This document shows, in pieces, positions 1 through 7,561 of a stretch of 10,347 nt of DNA. Each line of letters starts with the position of its first letter. Positions within the stretch are counted from its first letter, which is position 1. The notes under the pieces were generated by a model. The model saw only the letters and a list, made by a program, of their open reading frames with translations. It was not told where the DNA came from and did not search any database. The stretch is from NCBI GenBank assembly GCA_019412865.1, contig DXOJ01000035.1:1-10347 (forward strand), in the 5' to 3' direction. The position numbers and the translations under genes were made by a program. This stretch comes from Bacteroides sp. Lineage in GTDB: Bacteria; Bacteroidota; Bacteroidia; Bacteroidales; Bacteroidaceae.

Positions 1-514
1 GAAAAAGGGTTTATTATTGGTAGTTGTAATGTTAGCAACTATCGCTGTAAAAGCATAAGACATTTACGTAGGCGGATCTTTGAACGTTTGGCGTAACAGC
101 ACAGGCAACACTACTTCTTTTAAAGTTGCTCCGGAAGTTGGATACAACTTTAATGAAACATGGGCATTGGGTGCTGAATTGGATTATTCACATAATTATA
201 ATGGAGGATTAACAAAGAATTCAGTTATTGTTGCTCCATACATTCGTTGGACTTACTGTGAAACCGGTGCGGTTCGCCTGTTCCTGGACGGAACTGCTGC
301 TCTCGGCTTCGTGAAGGTTAAAGACGGAGACACTACTAAAGCTGGACAAGTAGGACTTAGACCGGGTATTGCTGTTAAATTGAACGATCACTTCTCTTTC
401 ATTGCCAAGTATGGTTTCCTGGGATATCGTAGAAATATAAATACGCTAGGAGATTCTTTTGGTCTTGAACTTACCAGTGAAGATCTTTCAATTGGTTTCC
501 ATTACGCATTCTAA
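1..514 (+). pseudogene. Outer-membrane beta-barrel protein gene interrupted by a stop codon at the signal-peptide junction
   Basis: The frame opens at the window edge; base 1 fits the G of a start codon, giving a lysine-rich start (KKG) and a hydrophobic core (LLLVVVMLATIAV), a standard secretion signal. The next residues read VKA, then TAA at 56-58, then DIYVGG. Signal peptides of this phylum commonly end A-x-A before Gln, so the TAA almost certainly replaces CAA by a single C-to-T change. After the stop, about 150 codons stay open to the TAA at 512-514 and encode alternating polar/aromatic strands ending in HYAF; a terminal Phe is typical of outer-membrane barrels. Total length would be about 170 residues, like small OmpW/OmpX-type porin-family barrels. 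The only early restart candidate is TTG at 80, inside the first strand, and it would give a protein with no export signal. Either the gene is recently inactivated or this base is a sequencing error; the intact downstream frame fits both. No specific function can be assigned. Confidence 0.75.
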
Positions 515-541
515 TAAGAAGAAAACAATTCAACAAATAGG

Positions 542-578
542 AAAGGGAGTTCTCAAAAATAGGGAATTCCCTTTTTTT
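542..578 (+). terminator. Rho-independent terminator after the first barrel gene
   Basis: An 11-bp stem (542-552 with 564-574, one G-U pair) and an 11-base loop are followed by a T run through 578. It lies 27 bases after the stop codon of the upstream frame, so it ends that transcript before the next promoter. Confidence 0.85.
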
Positions 579-619
579 ATGTATAATCTCTATACTTTAC
601 GCACTTATTAACGAAAAAG

Positions 620-650
620 TTGTTTAATACGAATTACAATTATACATTTG
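620..650 (+). promoter_or_regulatory. Bacteroides-type sigma-ABfr promoter for the second barrel gene
   Basis: A perfect -7 element TACATTTG (consensus TAnnTTTG) lies at 643-650. A -33 core TTG lies at 620-622, 20 bases upstream, within the usual spacing for this phylum. The predicted transcript starts near 657, giving a leader of about 50 bases before the ATG at 709. The match is by eye to the published consensus. Confidence 0.7.
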
Positions 651-662
651 TATTGTTAAACA

Positions 663-687
663 AGGAGGTTACTAAAAACCTTTAGTA
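663..687 (+). promoter_or_regulatory. Leader element: strong Shine-Dalgarno plus small hairpin, far from the start codon
   Basis: AGGAGG at 663-668 is a perfect anti-16S match but lies about 40 bases upstream of the ATG at 709, with no ATG in between. A perfect 7-bp hairpin follows at once (670-676 with 681-687, loop AACC). The predicted RNA starts near 657, so this unit forms the 5' end of the transcript. Whether it acts in ribosome docking or mRNA stability is inference. Confidence 0.4.
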
Positions 688-708
688 TTAATTTAAAACT
701 TTAAAATT

Positions 709-1281
709 ATGAAGAAGAGTGTTTTGTTTGTTTTATTTGCACTGATTTCAGTGGCAGGTTTCTCTCAAATTACAGGTTGGAATGCCAAAGTAGGTATGAA
801 CTTTAGTAATTACACCGGTGATCTTGATCTGAATGCAAAGGTTGGATTCAAACTTGGTGGAGGTTTTGAATATGCTTTTACTGATACATGGTCGCTGCAA
901 CCTTCATTATTCTTAACTAGTAAAGGTGCAAAGAAAGATGGCAATAGCATTAATGCAATGTATTTGGAATTGCCAGTAATGGCTGCTGCACGTTTCAATG
1001 TAGCAGATAACACTAATCTGGTGGTGAATGCAGGTCCTTATTTTGCTTGTGGTATTGCCGGTAAAACAAAGTTTGACTTAGGTAATGACACAGAACGTAA
1101 AGTCGACACTTTTGGTGATGATGCTTTGAAGCGTTTTGATGCAGGTCTTGGTGTAGGAGTTGCATTGGAATTTGGTAGAATCATTGCAGGCTTGGATGGT
1201 CAATTTGGTCTGGTTGATGTGGAAAAAGTTGGCAATCCTAAAAACATGAATTTCTCTATTATCGTAGGATATAAGTTCTGA
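709..1281 (+). CDS. Outer-membrane beta-barrel (porin family) protein
   Basis: This 190-residue protein has a clear signal peptide: MKKS, a hydrophobic core to about residue 17, then GFSQ, with cleavage expected before Gln20. The mature part alternates short amphipathic strands and polar turns (for example KVGFKLGGGFEYAF, LELPVMAAARF, FSIIVGYKF) and ends in Phe, the usual recognition signal for barrel assembly. Length and pattern fit the small 8-stranded outer-membrane barrels abundant in Bacteroides. These are often annotated as porin family or OMP_b-brl, and their cargo or role is mostly unknown. The gene has its own promoter and terminator and ends in tandem stops (TGA TAA at 1279-1284). 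It resembles the broken upstream gene in general architecture (GYNFNETW versus EYAFTDTW), so the two may be diverged relatives. The class is confident; no function can be given. Confidence 0.85.
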   Translation: MKKSVLFVLFALISVAGFSQITGWNAKVGMNFSNYTGDLDLNAKVGFKLGGGFEYAFTDTWSLQPSLFLTSKGAKKDGNSINAMYLELPVMAAARFNVADNTNLVVNAGPYFACGIAGKTKFDLGNDTERKVDTFGDDALKRFDAGLGVGVALEFGRIIAGLDGQFGLVDVEKVGNPKNMNFSIIVGYKF

Positions 1282-1303
1282 TAAGAAAACACCGAAAATA
1301 CAG

Positions 1304-1340
1304 AAAGCCGTTGCAGAAGACAATTCGCAGCGGCTTTTTT
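1304..1340. terminator. Terminator between convergent genes, probably bidirectional
   Basis: An 11-bp stem (1304-1314 with 1327-1337, one G-U pair) ends in a T run to 1340 on the + strand, 23 bases after the barrel-gene stop. Read on the - strand, the same hairpin has AAAAAA before the stem and a weaker U-rich tail. It may therefore also end the thi transcript, whose last stop is at 1418. Nothing else was found in 1341-1417. Confidence 0.75.
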
Positions 1341-1417
1341 ATTTTATGATTGAGAAAGTCATTTCCTTTATTGGATATATAATAGGAATGCACAGTCAGT
1401 TTACTATCGGCTTTTTA

Positions 1418-2026
1418 TTAATCTGATAGCTTTTTCAACTTTTTAAAGTGCTCGATTACGGCTAAATAGTTCTGATCCTGACAGGCGTCGAATTTGTTCC
1501 AAAGATCTCCTAATACGACGGCTCCTCCGAAACCGAAATCTTTAATCTCCAGCAAATTATCTTCATTGATACCTCCCAATGCCATCACTTTCGAATCGAT
1601 AATTTTGGCTCTTTGTGCTTCACGCAATTCTTCGGCAGTATATGTTGAATAGTAATTCACTTTGGAGATACTATCATAAATAGGACTCATAAAAACATAG
1701 TCGTAAAAATGCTTTCTGTTTTTTACCTCCTCCACTGAATGGCACGAACAGCTGATGTGACCATAATAATCATGCGGCTCTTTGGGATTACGTGCATTCA
1801 GGTGGATACCCATCAGATTAAATTCTTCTTTCAGATAGAAATGTTCATGCGTGACGATACGGCGGTGATATTTATCCGGAATAAGTGTCAATAGCCGTTC
1901 CGAATACATAGCCGGAGTTTCCGGCTTCCTAAGATGTAGGACATCCAGCCCCTCTTCGAAAAGAGCGGTAATAATCTTATCTTCTTCGACGAAGAAGGTA
2001 GGGGTGGTAACTACAATTAGTTTCAT
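1418..2026 (-). CDS. Divergent ThiE/TenI-family protein, last gene of the thi operon
   Basis: This 202-residue protein has the TIM-barrel layout of the thiamine phosphate synthase/TenI family: a VLHLRKP motif (ThiE has QLRxK), GIHLN, YVFMSPIYDSISK (ThiE has GxGPxxxTxTK) and an ALGGI phosphate loop near residues 149-153. Comparison with the canonical ThiE in this same operon shows key changes. The metal-binding DD becomes HE (residues 60-61), HLGxxD becomes HLNxRN, and only the Arg, the final Lys and the GG remain. The TenI tautomerase His (GHVF in Bacillus subtilis, from memory) aligns with Pro115. It may thus be a non-canonical TMP synthase, a thiazole-handling enzyme or a regulator; automated annotation would probably call it thiamine phosphate synthase. 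The ATG at 2026 is chosen because a TTG-initiated reading from 2056 would begin inside a predicted promoter. The 62-base gap after thiF carries that promoter. Confidence 0.75.
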   Translation of the reverse strand: MKLIVVTTPTFFVEEDKIITALFEEGLDVLHLRKPETPAMYSERLLTLIPDKYHRRIVTHEHFYLKEEFNLMGIHLNARNPKEPHDYYGHISCSCHSVEEVKNRKHFYDYVFMSPIYDSISKVNYYSTYTAEELREAQRAKIIDSKVMALGGINEDNLLEIKDFGFGGAVVLGDLWNKFDACQDQNYLAVIEHFKKLKKLSD

Positions 2027-2053
2027 TTCTTTTGTTAAAATTGGATTGCTTAG

Positions 2054-2085
2054 CAAAGTTACTAATTAACTATGTCAGAAACCAA
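2054..2085 (-). promoter_or_regulatory. Putative internal promoter for the ThiE/TenI-like gene
   Basis: On the - strand, TAACTTTG (2061-2054) matches the Bacteroides -7 consensus TAnnTTTG exactly. A TTG at 2085-2083 lies 21 bases upstream as a -33 core. Transcription would start near 2047, about 20 bases before the ATG at 2026. The pair sits entirely in the gap after the thiF stop. Its use would uncouple the last gene from the operon riboswitch. Confidence 0.5.
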
Positions 2086-2088
2086 CCT

Positions 2089-2781
2089 TTATAGTGAAAA
2101 TTTGTTAGATTGCCATGTCCGCAGGTCGATTGTCCATAGTTCGCCGGCTAAAACATTACCAAAATCACAGATTATTTTCAGCACTTCCGTAGCTTCAACG
2201 CTTCCTACAATGGCAGGAGTAACTCCCATCACACCTTTAGGCGGAGGAGGCATCCGTTGCATTTCTTCTTCGTCAGGATAAAGATCCCGGTAGTTCTTTT
2301 TCTGGTTTCCATAGTTGAATACAGAAACCTGTCCTTCAAAGCCGCAGATAGCACCATATACGTATGGCTTTTTCTGTTCAATGCAGATATCGTTAATCAG
2401 GTAGCGGGTGGCAAAGTTATCACAGCCGTCGACTACTATATCATATTCCTGAATGATATGATAAGCATTTTCTTTCGTCAATCGGGTAGAGTAGGGATGT
2501 ATTCTGATCTCGCTGTTGAGAGCGGAGAGCCGTTCCGCTGCACAGATAGCTTTCGGTTTACCCAATTCTTTTTCGGAATAGAGAACTTGTCGTTGCAGGT
2601 TAGTGATGCTTACCAAATCGTCATCTACCAGTCCGAGACATCCCACACCGGCGCCTGCCAGGTAGAGAGCGATGGGAGAGCCTAGCCCTCCCACACCTAC
2701 AATAAGCACTTTGGCTTCCTGCAGTTTCTTCTGACCTTCTTCTCCGATTTCGGGAAGTATGATTTGTCTGTCGTACCGCAT
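2089..2781 (-). CDS. thiF: ThiF-type E1-like adenylyltransferase for ThiS
   Basis: It activates the C-terminal carboxylate of ThiS as an acyl-adenylate, preparing it for sulfur transfer. The 230-residue protein starts RYDRQI like MoeB/ThiF enzymes. It has the nucleotide-binding GVGGLG loop (residues 29-34), the acidic DDD that follows, NLQRQ with the conserved Arg (about 64), GKPK (Lys about 77) and DGCDN (about 118-122). The usual zinc-binding CxxC pairs are absent: the first site reads NYRD (163-166), and the protein ends without a second pair. The site around the conserved Cys of Escherichia coli ThiF reads PPPPKGVMG. The ATG at 2781 is preferred over a TTG at 2802 because it gives the family's normal N-terminus and lies 4 bases after the thiH stop. 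The context makes ThiS the likely partner, although MoeB-like enzymes share this fold. Confidence 0.9.
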   Translation of the reverse strand: MRYDRQIILPEIGEEGQKKLQEAKVLIVGVGGLGSPIALYLAGAGVGCLGLVDDDLVSITNLQRQVLYSEKELGKPKAICAAERLSALNSEIRIHPYSTRLTKENAYHIIQEYDIVVDGCDNFATRYLINDICIEQKKPYVYGAICGFEGQVSVFNYGNQKKNYRDLYPDEEEMQRMPPPPKGVMGVTPAIVGSVEATEVLKIICDFGNVLAGELWTIDLRTWQSNKFSL

Positions 2782-2785
2782 CTGC

Positions 2786-3910
2786 CTATCTTTTAAAATC
2801 AAAAGACTGATCCCAATCTTTCCAAACCGGTTCGCGACCCAGTTTCTTCAAGTCACGTTCCACTTCAACCGCCTTTCGCTCATCACTTACGTGAAATTGT
2901 TCCAGGGTTTGAGGATAACTGTAATATCCTCCCGGTTCAGTTTTACTCTCCGCACTCATGGTTGTAACACCGAGCGTTGCCATGTGATTCCGGATTTCTG
3001 CACTTTCACGGGTGGAATAGGAGATATCTACGTCGTGGTCGAAGATTCGCATCGCGAATGTAAGTTGAGCCAGTTCCCGGTCGTTCATGACTACATTCGG
3101 TTGGAATCCGCCATTTTCAGACGGACGCATACGCGGGAAATTTACGCTGTATTTTGTTTTCCAATAATGCTTCTGCAGATAACGCAGATGATAAGCCATC
3201 ATCGTTACGTCTGTCCGCCATTCTTCCAGACCGATCAGGACACCCATGCCAATCTTATGTACACCTGCCTGTCCCATACGGTCGAAGCCGTCTACACGCC
3301 ATTCGAATTTAGACTTCATGCCTCTCGGATGATATGTCTTGTAATTTGCTTTATGGTAAGTCTCTTGAAAACAGATCACTCCATTCAGACCATGATTAGT
3401 CAGTTCCTGATATTCTTCTGCTTTAAGGGGCATTACTTCAATTTGCAGGTTGCTGAAATAAGGTTTTGCTAAATCCAGCGCCCGGGCAATGTAGGGAACA
3501 CCTGCTGCGGCAGGGTTTTCACCGGTTACGAGCAGTAGATTTTCAAAAGGAGCCAGTCGTTTGATGGCTTTGTATTCGTTGACAATCTCTTCCTCTGTCA
3601 GTATCGTTCTCTTCATCGGATTACTGATGTGGAAACCGCAATAGACACAGGAGTTGGTACATGAATTAGTCAGGTAGAGTGGTACGAACATGGAGATAGT
3701 CTTACCGAACCGTTCCATCGTATATTTCTGACTAAGGCGTGCCATCACTTCCAGATAAGGAGTGGCGGCAGGTGAAATCAGCGCCATAAAGTCGTTGACA
3801 TCCAGATGCTCTTTTTTACCCAATGCACGGCGTACGACGGCATCTGTTTTGGAATAGATGGCTTTTGTCGTCTCTTCCCAGGATATTTTTTCTAATTCGT
3901 CGGAGAACAT
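2786..3910 (-). CDS. thiH: 2-iminoacetate synthase (tyrosine lyase) ThiH, radical SAM
   Basis: It cleaves L-tyrosine to p-cresol and dehydroglycine (2-iminoacetate), the C-N unit of the thiazole ring. The 374-residue length is normal for ThiH. The radical-SAM cluster motif is C84-x3-C88-x2-C91 (CTNSCVYC), after a conserved FVPLYLTN strand. Further typical ThiH segments are LLVTGE, FQETYHKANY, HPRGMKSKFEWR, GMGVLIGLEEWRTD and FPRMRPSENG. The enzyme is oxygen-sensitive, which suits an anaerobe; the alternative glycine oxidase (ThiO) is not seen here. It starts at the ATG at 3910, preceded by an A/T-rich leader without a clear Shine-Dalgarno sequence. The 90-base gap to thiC is the widest between the six genes from thiS to thiF and contains a hairpin and repeats. 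Translation of thiF begins 4 bases after its TAG stop, suggesting coupling. Confidence 0.96.
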   Translation of the reverse strand: MFSDELEKISWEETTKAIYSKTDAVVRRALGKKEHLDVNDFMALISPAATPYLEVMARLSQKYTMERFGKTISMFVPLYLTNSCTNSCVYCGFHISNPMKRTILTEEEIVNEYKAIKRLAPFENLLLVTGENPAAAGVPYIARALDLAKPYFSNLQIEVMPLKAEEYQELTNHGLNGVICFQETYHKANYKTYHPRGMKSKFEWRVDGFDRMGQAGVHKIGMGVLIGLEEWRTDVTMMAYHLRYLQKHYWKTKYSVNFPRMRPSENGGFQPNVVMNDRELAQLTFAMRIFDHDVDISYSTRESAEIRNHMATLGVTTMSAESKTEPGGYYSYPQTLEQFHVSDERKAVEVERDLKKLGREPVWKDWDQSFDFKR

Positions 3911-3911
3911 T

Positions 3912-4000
3912 CTTATTAAATTGAGAATTAAAAATTGAAAATTGAAATGAGGGGAGGGTAGGTTCGGTCAGTGGGCTGACTTTCTGTTTCTCCCCACTCA
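3912..4000 (-). repeat. Intercistronic hairpin and A/T-rich direct repeats between thiC and thiH
   Basis: After the thiC stop the transcript can form a nested structure: outer arms CTCCCC/GGGGAG (3990-3995 with 3951-3956, extended by TCA/TGA) and an inner stem CTGAC/GTCAG (3976-3980 with 3967-3971, loop of 4). Next comes a run of imperfect CAATTTT-like repeats up to about 3912. There is no U run, so it is not a simple terminator. It may be an mRNA-processing or stability element, or a small dispersed repeat. Confidence 0.5.
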
Positions 4001-5701
<1,701 letters not shown>

Positions 5702-5711
5702 TTATTCGTTT

Positions 5712-6485
5712 TTAATCAAGAAAAGCCGTTAGAGGTGAACTTGCTTCTGCCACGAAGTCGACGGCTTGTAATCCTAATCCTGCTTCGTAAGCCTGTCTGC
5801 CGGCTTCTGTAGCCGCTTTGAATGCTTTTGCCATTTCTACCGGATTTCCGGCAACGGCTATTGCGGTATTAACTAATACAGCGGAAGCTCCCAGTTCCAT
5901 TGCTTCGGCAGCATGACTGGGTGCACCGATACCCGCATCTACGACTACCGGGATACCTGCCTGTTCGATAATGATTTGCAAGAATTCTTTGGTCTGCAAT
6001 CCTTTATTGGTACCGATTGGTGCACCGAGCGGCATAACGGTAGCTGCGCCCGCTTCTTCCAGACGTTTGCAGAGTACAGGGTCAGCCTGACAATAAGGCA
6101 ACACGATAAAACCCAGTTTTACCAGTTCTTCCGTAGCTTTCAGTGTCTCGATAGAGTCAGGGAGCAGATAGCGTGGGTCCGGGTGAATTTCCAGTTTCAG
6201 CCAGTTTGTTCCAAAGGCTTCACGAGCCAACTGTGCTGCAAAAACAGCCTCTTCTGCATTACGTACACCGGAAGTATTGGGCAATAGCTGAATATTCGGA
6301 TGAATAATATGTTTCAGCATGTCATCCTCTTTGTTGTCCATGTCGATTCGTTTCATGGCAACAGTAACCATTTCCGTGCCTGAAGCCAGAATAGCTTGTT
6401 CCATTACTTCATTGGAATTGAATTTTCCTGTTCCCAGGAAAAGACGGGAGTTAAATTCGCGTCCCGCAATTACTAACTTTTCCAT
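5712..6485 (-). CDS. thiG: Thiazole synthase ThiG
   Basis: It condenses 1-deoxyxylulose 5-phosphate, dehydroglycine and the sulfur of ThiS-thiocarboxylate into the thiazole phosphate. The 257-residue TIM-barrel protein is of standard length. It opens with the conserved pattern [19 protein letters not shown]. Lys97 in WLKLEI is the expected Schiff-base lysine that binds DXP. Phosphate- and cofactor-loop motifs [26 protein letters not shown] and [12 protein letters not shown] are intact. The leader before the ATG at 6485 is very A/T-rich, with no Shine-Dalgarno sequence. It follows thiE after 44 bases and precedes thiC by 13 bases; ThiS, ThiG and ThiH from the same operon supply the complete thiazole-forming set. 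Confidence 0.98.
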   Translation of the reverse strand: MEKLVIAGREFNSRLFLGTGKFNSNEVMEQAILASGTEMVTVAMKRIDMDNKEDDMLKHIIHPNIQLLPNTSGVRNAEEAVFAAQLAREAFGTNWLKLEIHPDPRYLLPDSIETLKATEELVKLGFIVLPYCQADPVLCKRLEEAGAATVMPLGAPIGTNKGLQTKEFLQIIIEQAGIPVVVDAGIGAPSHAAEAMELGASAVLVNTAIAVAGNPVEMAKAFKAATEAGRQAYEAGLGLQAVDFVAEASSPLTAFLD

Positions 6486-6529
6486 TCTATATATATTATA
6501 AATTAAATTACTGATTGTACATCATTGCT

Positions 6530-7147
6530 TTACGCATGATTCAGGATTCTACGTGTTTCTTCTATCGGATTATCCGCTCCGAGAATGGTTCCCGACAGGG
6601 CTATCCCGTTTACTCCTGTGTGAAGTATGGCAGGAATATCCTCATAAGTGATTCCTCCAATCGCTACTACGGGGATTTCGATATTCGCCTCTTTCATCTG
6701 TGAAAGGATGGAGGAATAGCCTTCCAATCCCAGTACAGGGCTTAAATTCTTTTTGGTGGTAGTAAACCGGAAAGGACCGATGCCAAGATAATCGGCACCG
6801 GCACGATAGTGCTGTACAACATCTTCGAATGTATTTGCAGTGCCGCCGATAATGAAAGCCTCTCCAAGAATTTGGCGGGCCTGGTCGATAGGCATATCCT
6901 TTTTGCCCAGATGCACACCGTCCACTTCCAGCTTTCGCGCCAGTTCAACGTGATCGTCCAGAACCAGGATTGCTTCGTGCTCTTTACAAAGCGGTTTCAG
7001 TTGCAGGGCTACTGCCTCCACTTCTTCGAGAGGAGCCTCTTTCATGCGTAGTTGGATCCATTTGCACCCGCCTTCGAGTGCCATACGTGCCGATTCGAGG
7101 TACGAGTACCGTTCGGTCTGATGCGTGATAAATTGTAGACTGACCAT
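6530..7147 (-). CDS. thiE: Thiamine phosphate synthase ThiE
   Basis: It joins HMP pyrophosphate and thiazole phosphate into thiamine phosphate. The 205-residue TIM barrel keeps all diagnostic ThiE motifs: QLRMK (32-36), the metal-binding LDD (63-65), HLGKKD (79-84), GIGPFRFTTTKK with the TTTK pyrophosphate loop (129-132), and AIGGI (162-166). This is therefore the operon's canonical TMP synthase, unlike the ThiE/TenI-like gene at the operon end. The ATG at 7147 is only 4 bases after the thiS stop (TAA GGGA ATG), pointing to translational coupling. Confidence 0.97.
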   Translation of the reverse strand: MVSLQFITHQTERYSYLESARMALEGGCKWIQLRMKEAPLEEVEAVALQLKPLCKEHEAILVLDDHVELARKLEVDGVHLGKKDMPIDQARQILGEAFIIGGTANTFEDVVQHYRAGADYLGIGPFRFTTTKKNLSPVLGLEGYSSILSQMKEANIEIPVVAIGGITYEDIPAILHTGVNGIALSGTILGADNPIEETRRILNHA

Positions 7148-7151
7148 TCCC

Positions 7152-7352
7152 TTATCCTCCGCAAGCAGCTTTGATAATCACCAGGTTATCGTTCTCATGC
7201 AATATGAAACCCTCCCATTCGGTACGGGGAATCATTTTGTTGTTTACGGCGATAGCAATGCCTTGAACCGGAAGTTCGAGCTGTGCTGTCAGTTGTGTAA
7301 GGGTAGAGTCGGGAGTAATTTCCACCTCTTTGTTGTTCACTTGTACTTTCAT
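7152..7352 (-). CDS. thiS: Sulfur carrier protein ThiS
   Basis: This is a ubiquitin-fold carrier that holds the thiazole sulfur as a C-terminal thiocarboxylate. The 66-residue protein begins MKVQVNN and ends in the essential Gly-Gly (AACGG), which ThiF adenylates. The internal pattern (EVEI, LTQLTAQL, IAIAVNN, PRTEW, NDNLVIIKA) fits ThiS. The ATG at 7352 is chosen because a longer in-frame reading from a GTG at 7427 runs through the riboswitch and encodes nothing ThiS-like. A short purine patch (AGGA) lies just upstream of the ATG. It is the first gene of the operon and lies about 70 bases after the TPP aptamer. Confidence 0.95.
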   Translation of the reverse strand: MKVQVNNKEVEITPDSTLTQLTAQLELPVQGIAIAVNNKMIPRTEWEGFILHENDNLVIIKAACGG

Positions 7353-7422
7353 TGTCCTATCAGAATAAATAAGTTGAAAGTAAATACAAAGAGCGTGCTT
7401 GAATGGAAAGGCGATAAGAAGA

Positions 7423-7500
7423 AACACAATCCCTACGTCAGTGCTAACTGCCTCAGGTTCCTAGGGTATAATCTCAGCCCCTCATGGGGCACCCCTTTGT
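7423..7500 (-). ncRNA. TPP riboswitch (THI element) controlling the thi operon
   Basis: Read on the - strand, the conserved THI-box parts appear in order: GGGGTGC (7495-7489), a short P3 hairpin GCCCC-ATGA-GGGGC, CTGAGA (7477-7472, the pyrimidine-binding loop), ACCC, GAACCTGA (7460-7453), a P5 hairpin CAG/CTG around TTAGCA, and CGTAGGG (7437-7431). ACAA/TTGT closes P1. It binds thiamine pyrophosphate and lowers expression when the cofactor is plentiful. No intrinsic terminator (GC stem plus U run) is seen between the aptamer and thiS, so control is more likely at translation start or by another route. Confidence 0.97.
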
Positions 7501-7511
7501 CTTTACGGGGG

Positions 7512-7546
7512 CAAAGTAAGTGAAAAAGAAACAGAAAAACACTAAA
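7512..7546 (-). promoter_or_regulatory. Probable promoter of the thi operon
   Basis: On the - strand TTACTTTG (7519-7512) matches 7 of 8 positions of the TAnnTTTG -7 element. A weak TTTAG at 7546-7542 could serve as -33 with slightly long spacing (22 bases). Transcription would start near 7506, just before the riboswitch, which supports the placement. The motif match is imperfect. Confidence 0.45.
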
Positions 7547-7561
7547 TCAGTCGATTTTTTT

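Noticed and set aside
2759..3472. A 237-codon open frame on the + strand opposite thiF/thiH
   Set aside because: It is antisense to a strongly conserved radical-SAM gene, has no recognisable motif and shows low-complexity Phe/Ile/Cys-rich composition typical of a shadow frame.
7353..7427. N-terminal extension of ThiS beginning at GTG 7427
   Set aside because: It would start inside the riboswitch, and the added residues do not belong to the ThiS fold; ATG 7352 gives the normal 66-residue protein.
7542..7560. Weak hairpin (AAATC/GATTT) after the histidine kinase stop as a terminator
   Set aside because: Only a 5-bp A/T-rich stem with a spaced U-rich stretch; it overlaps the possible -33 of the thi promoter and is too weak to call.
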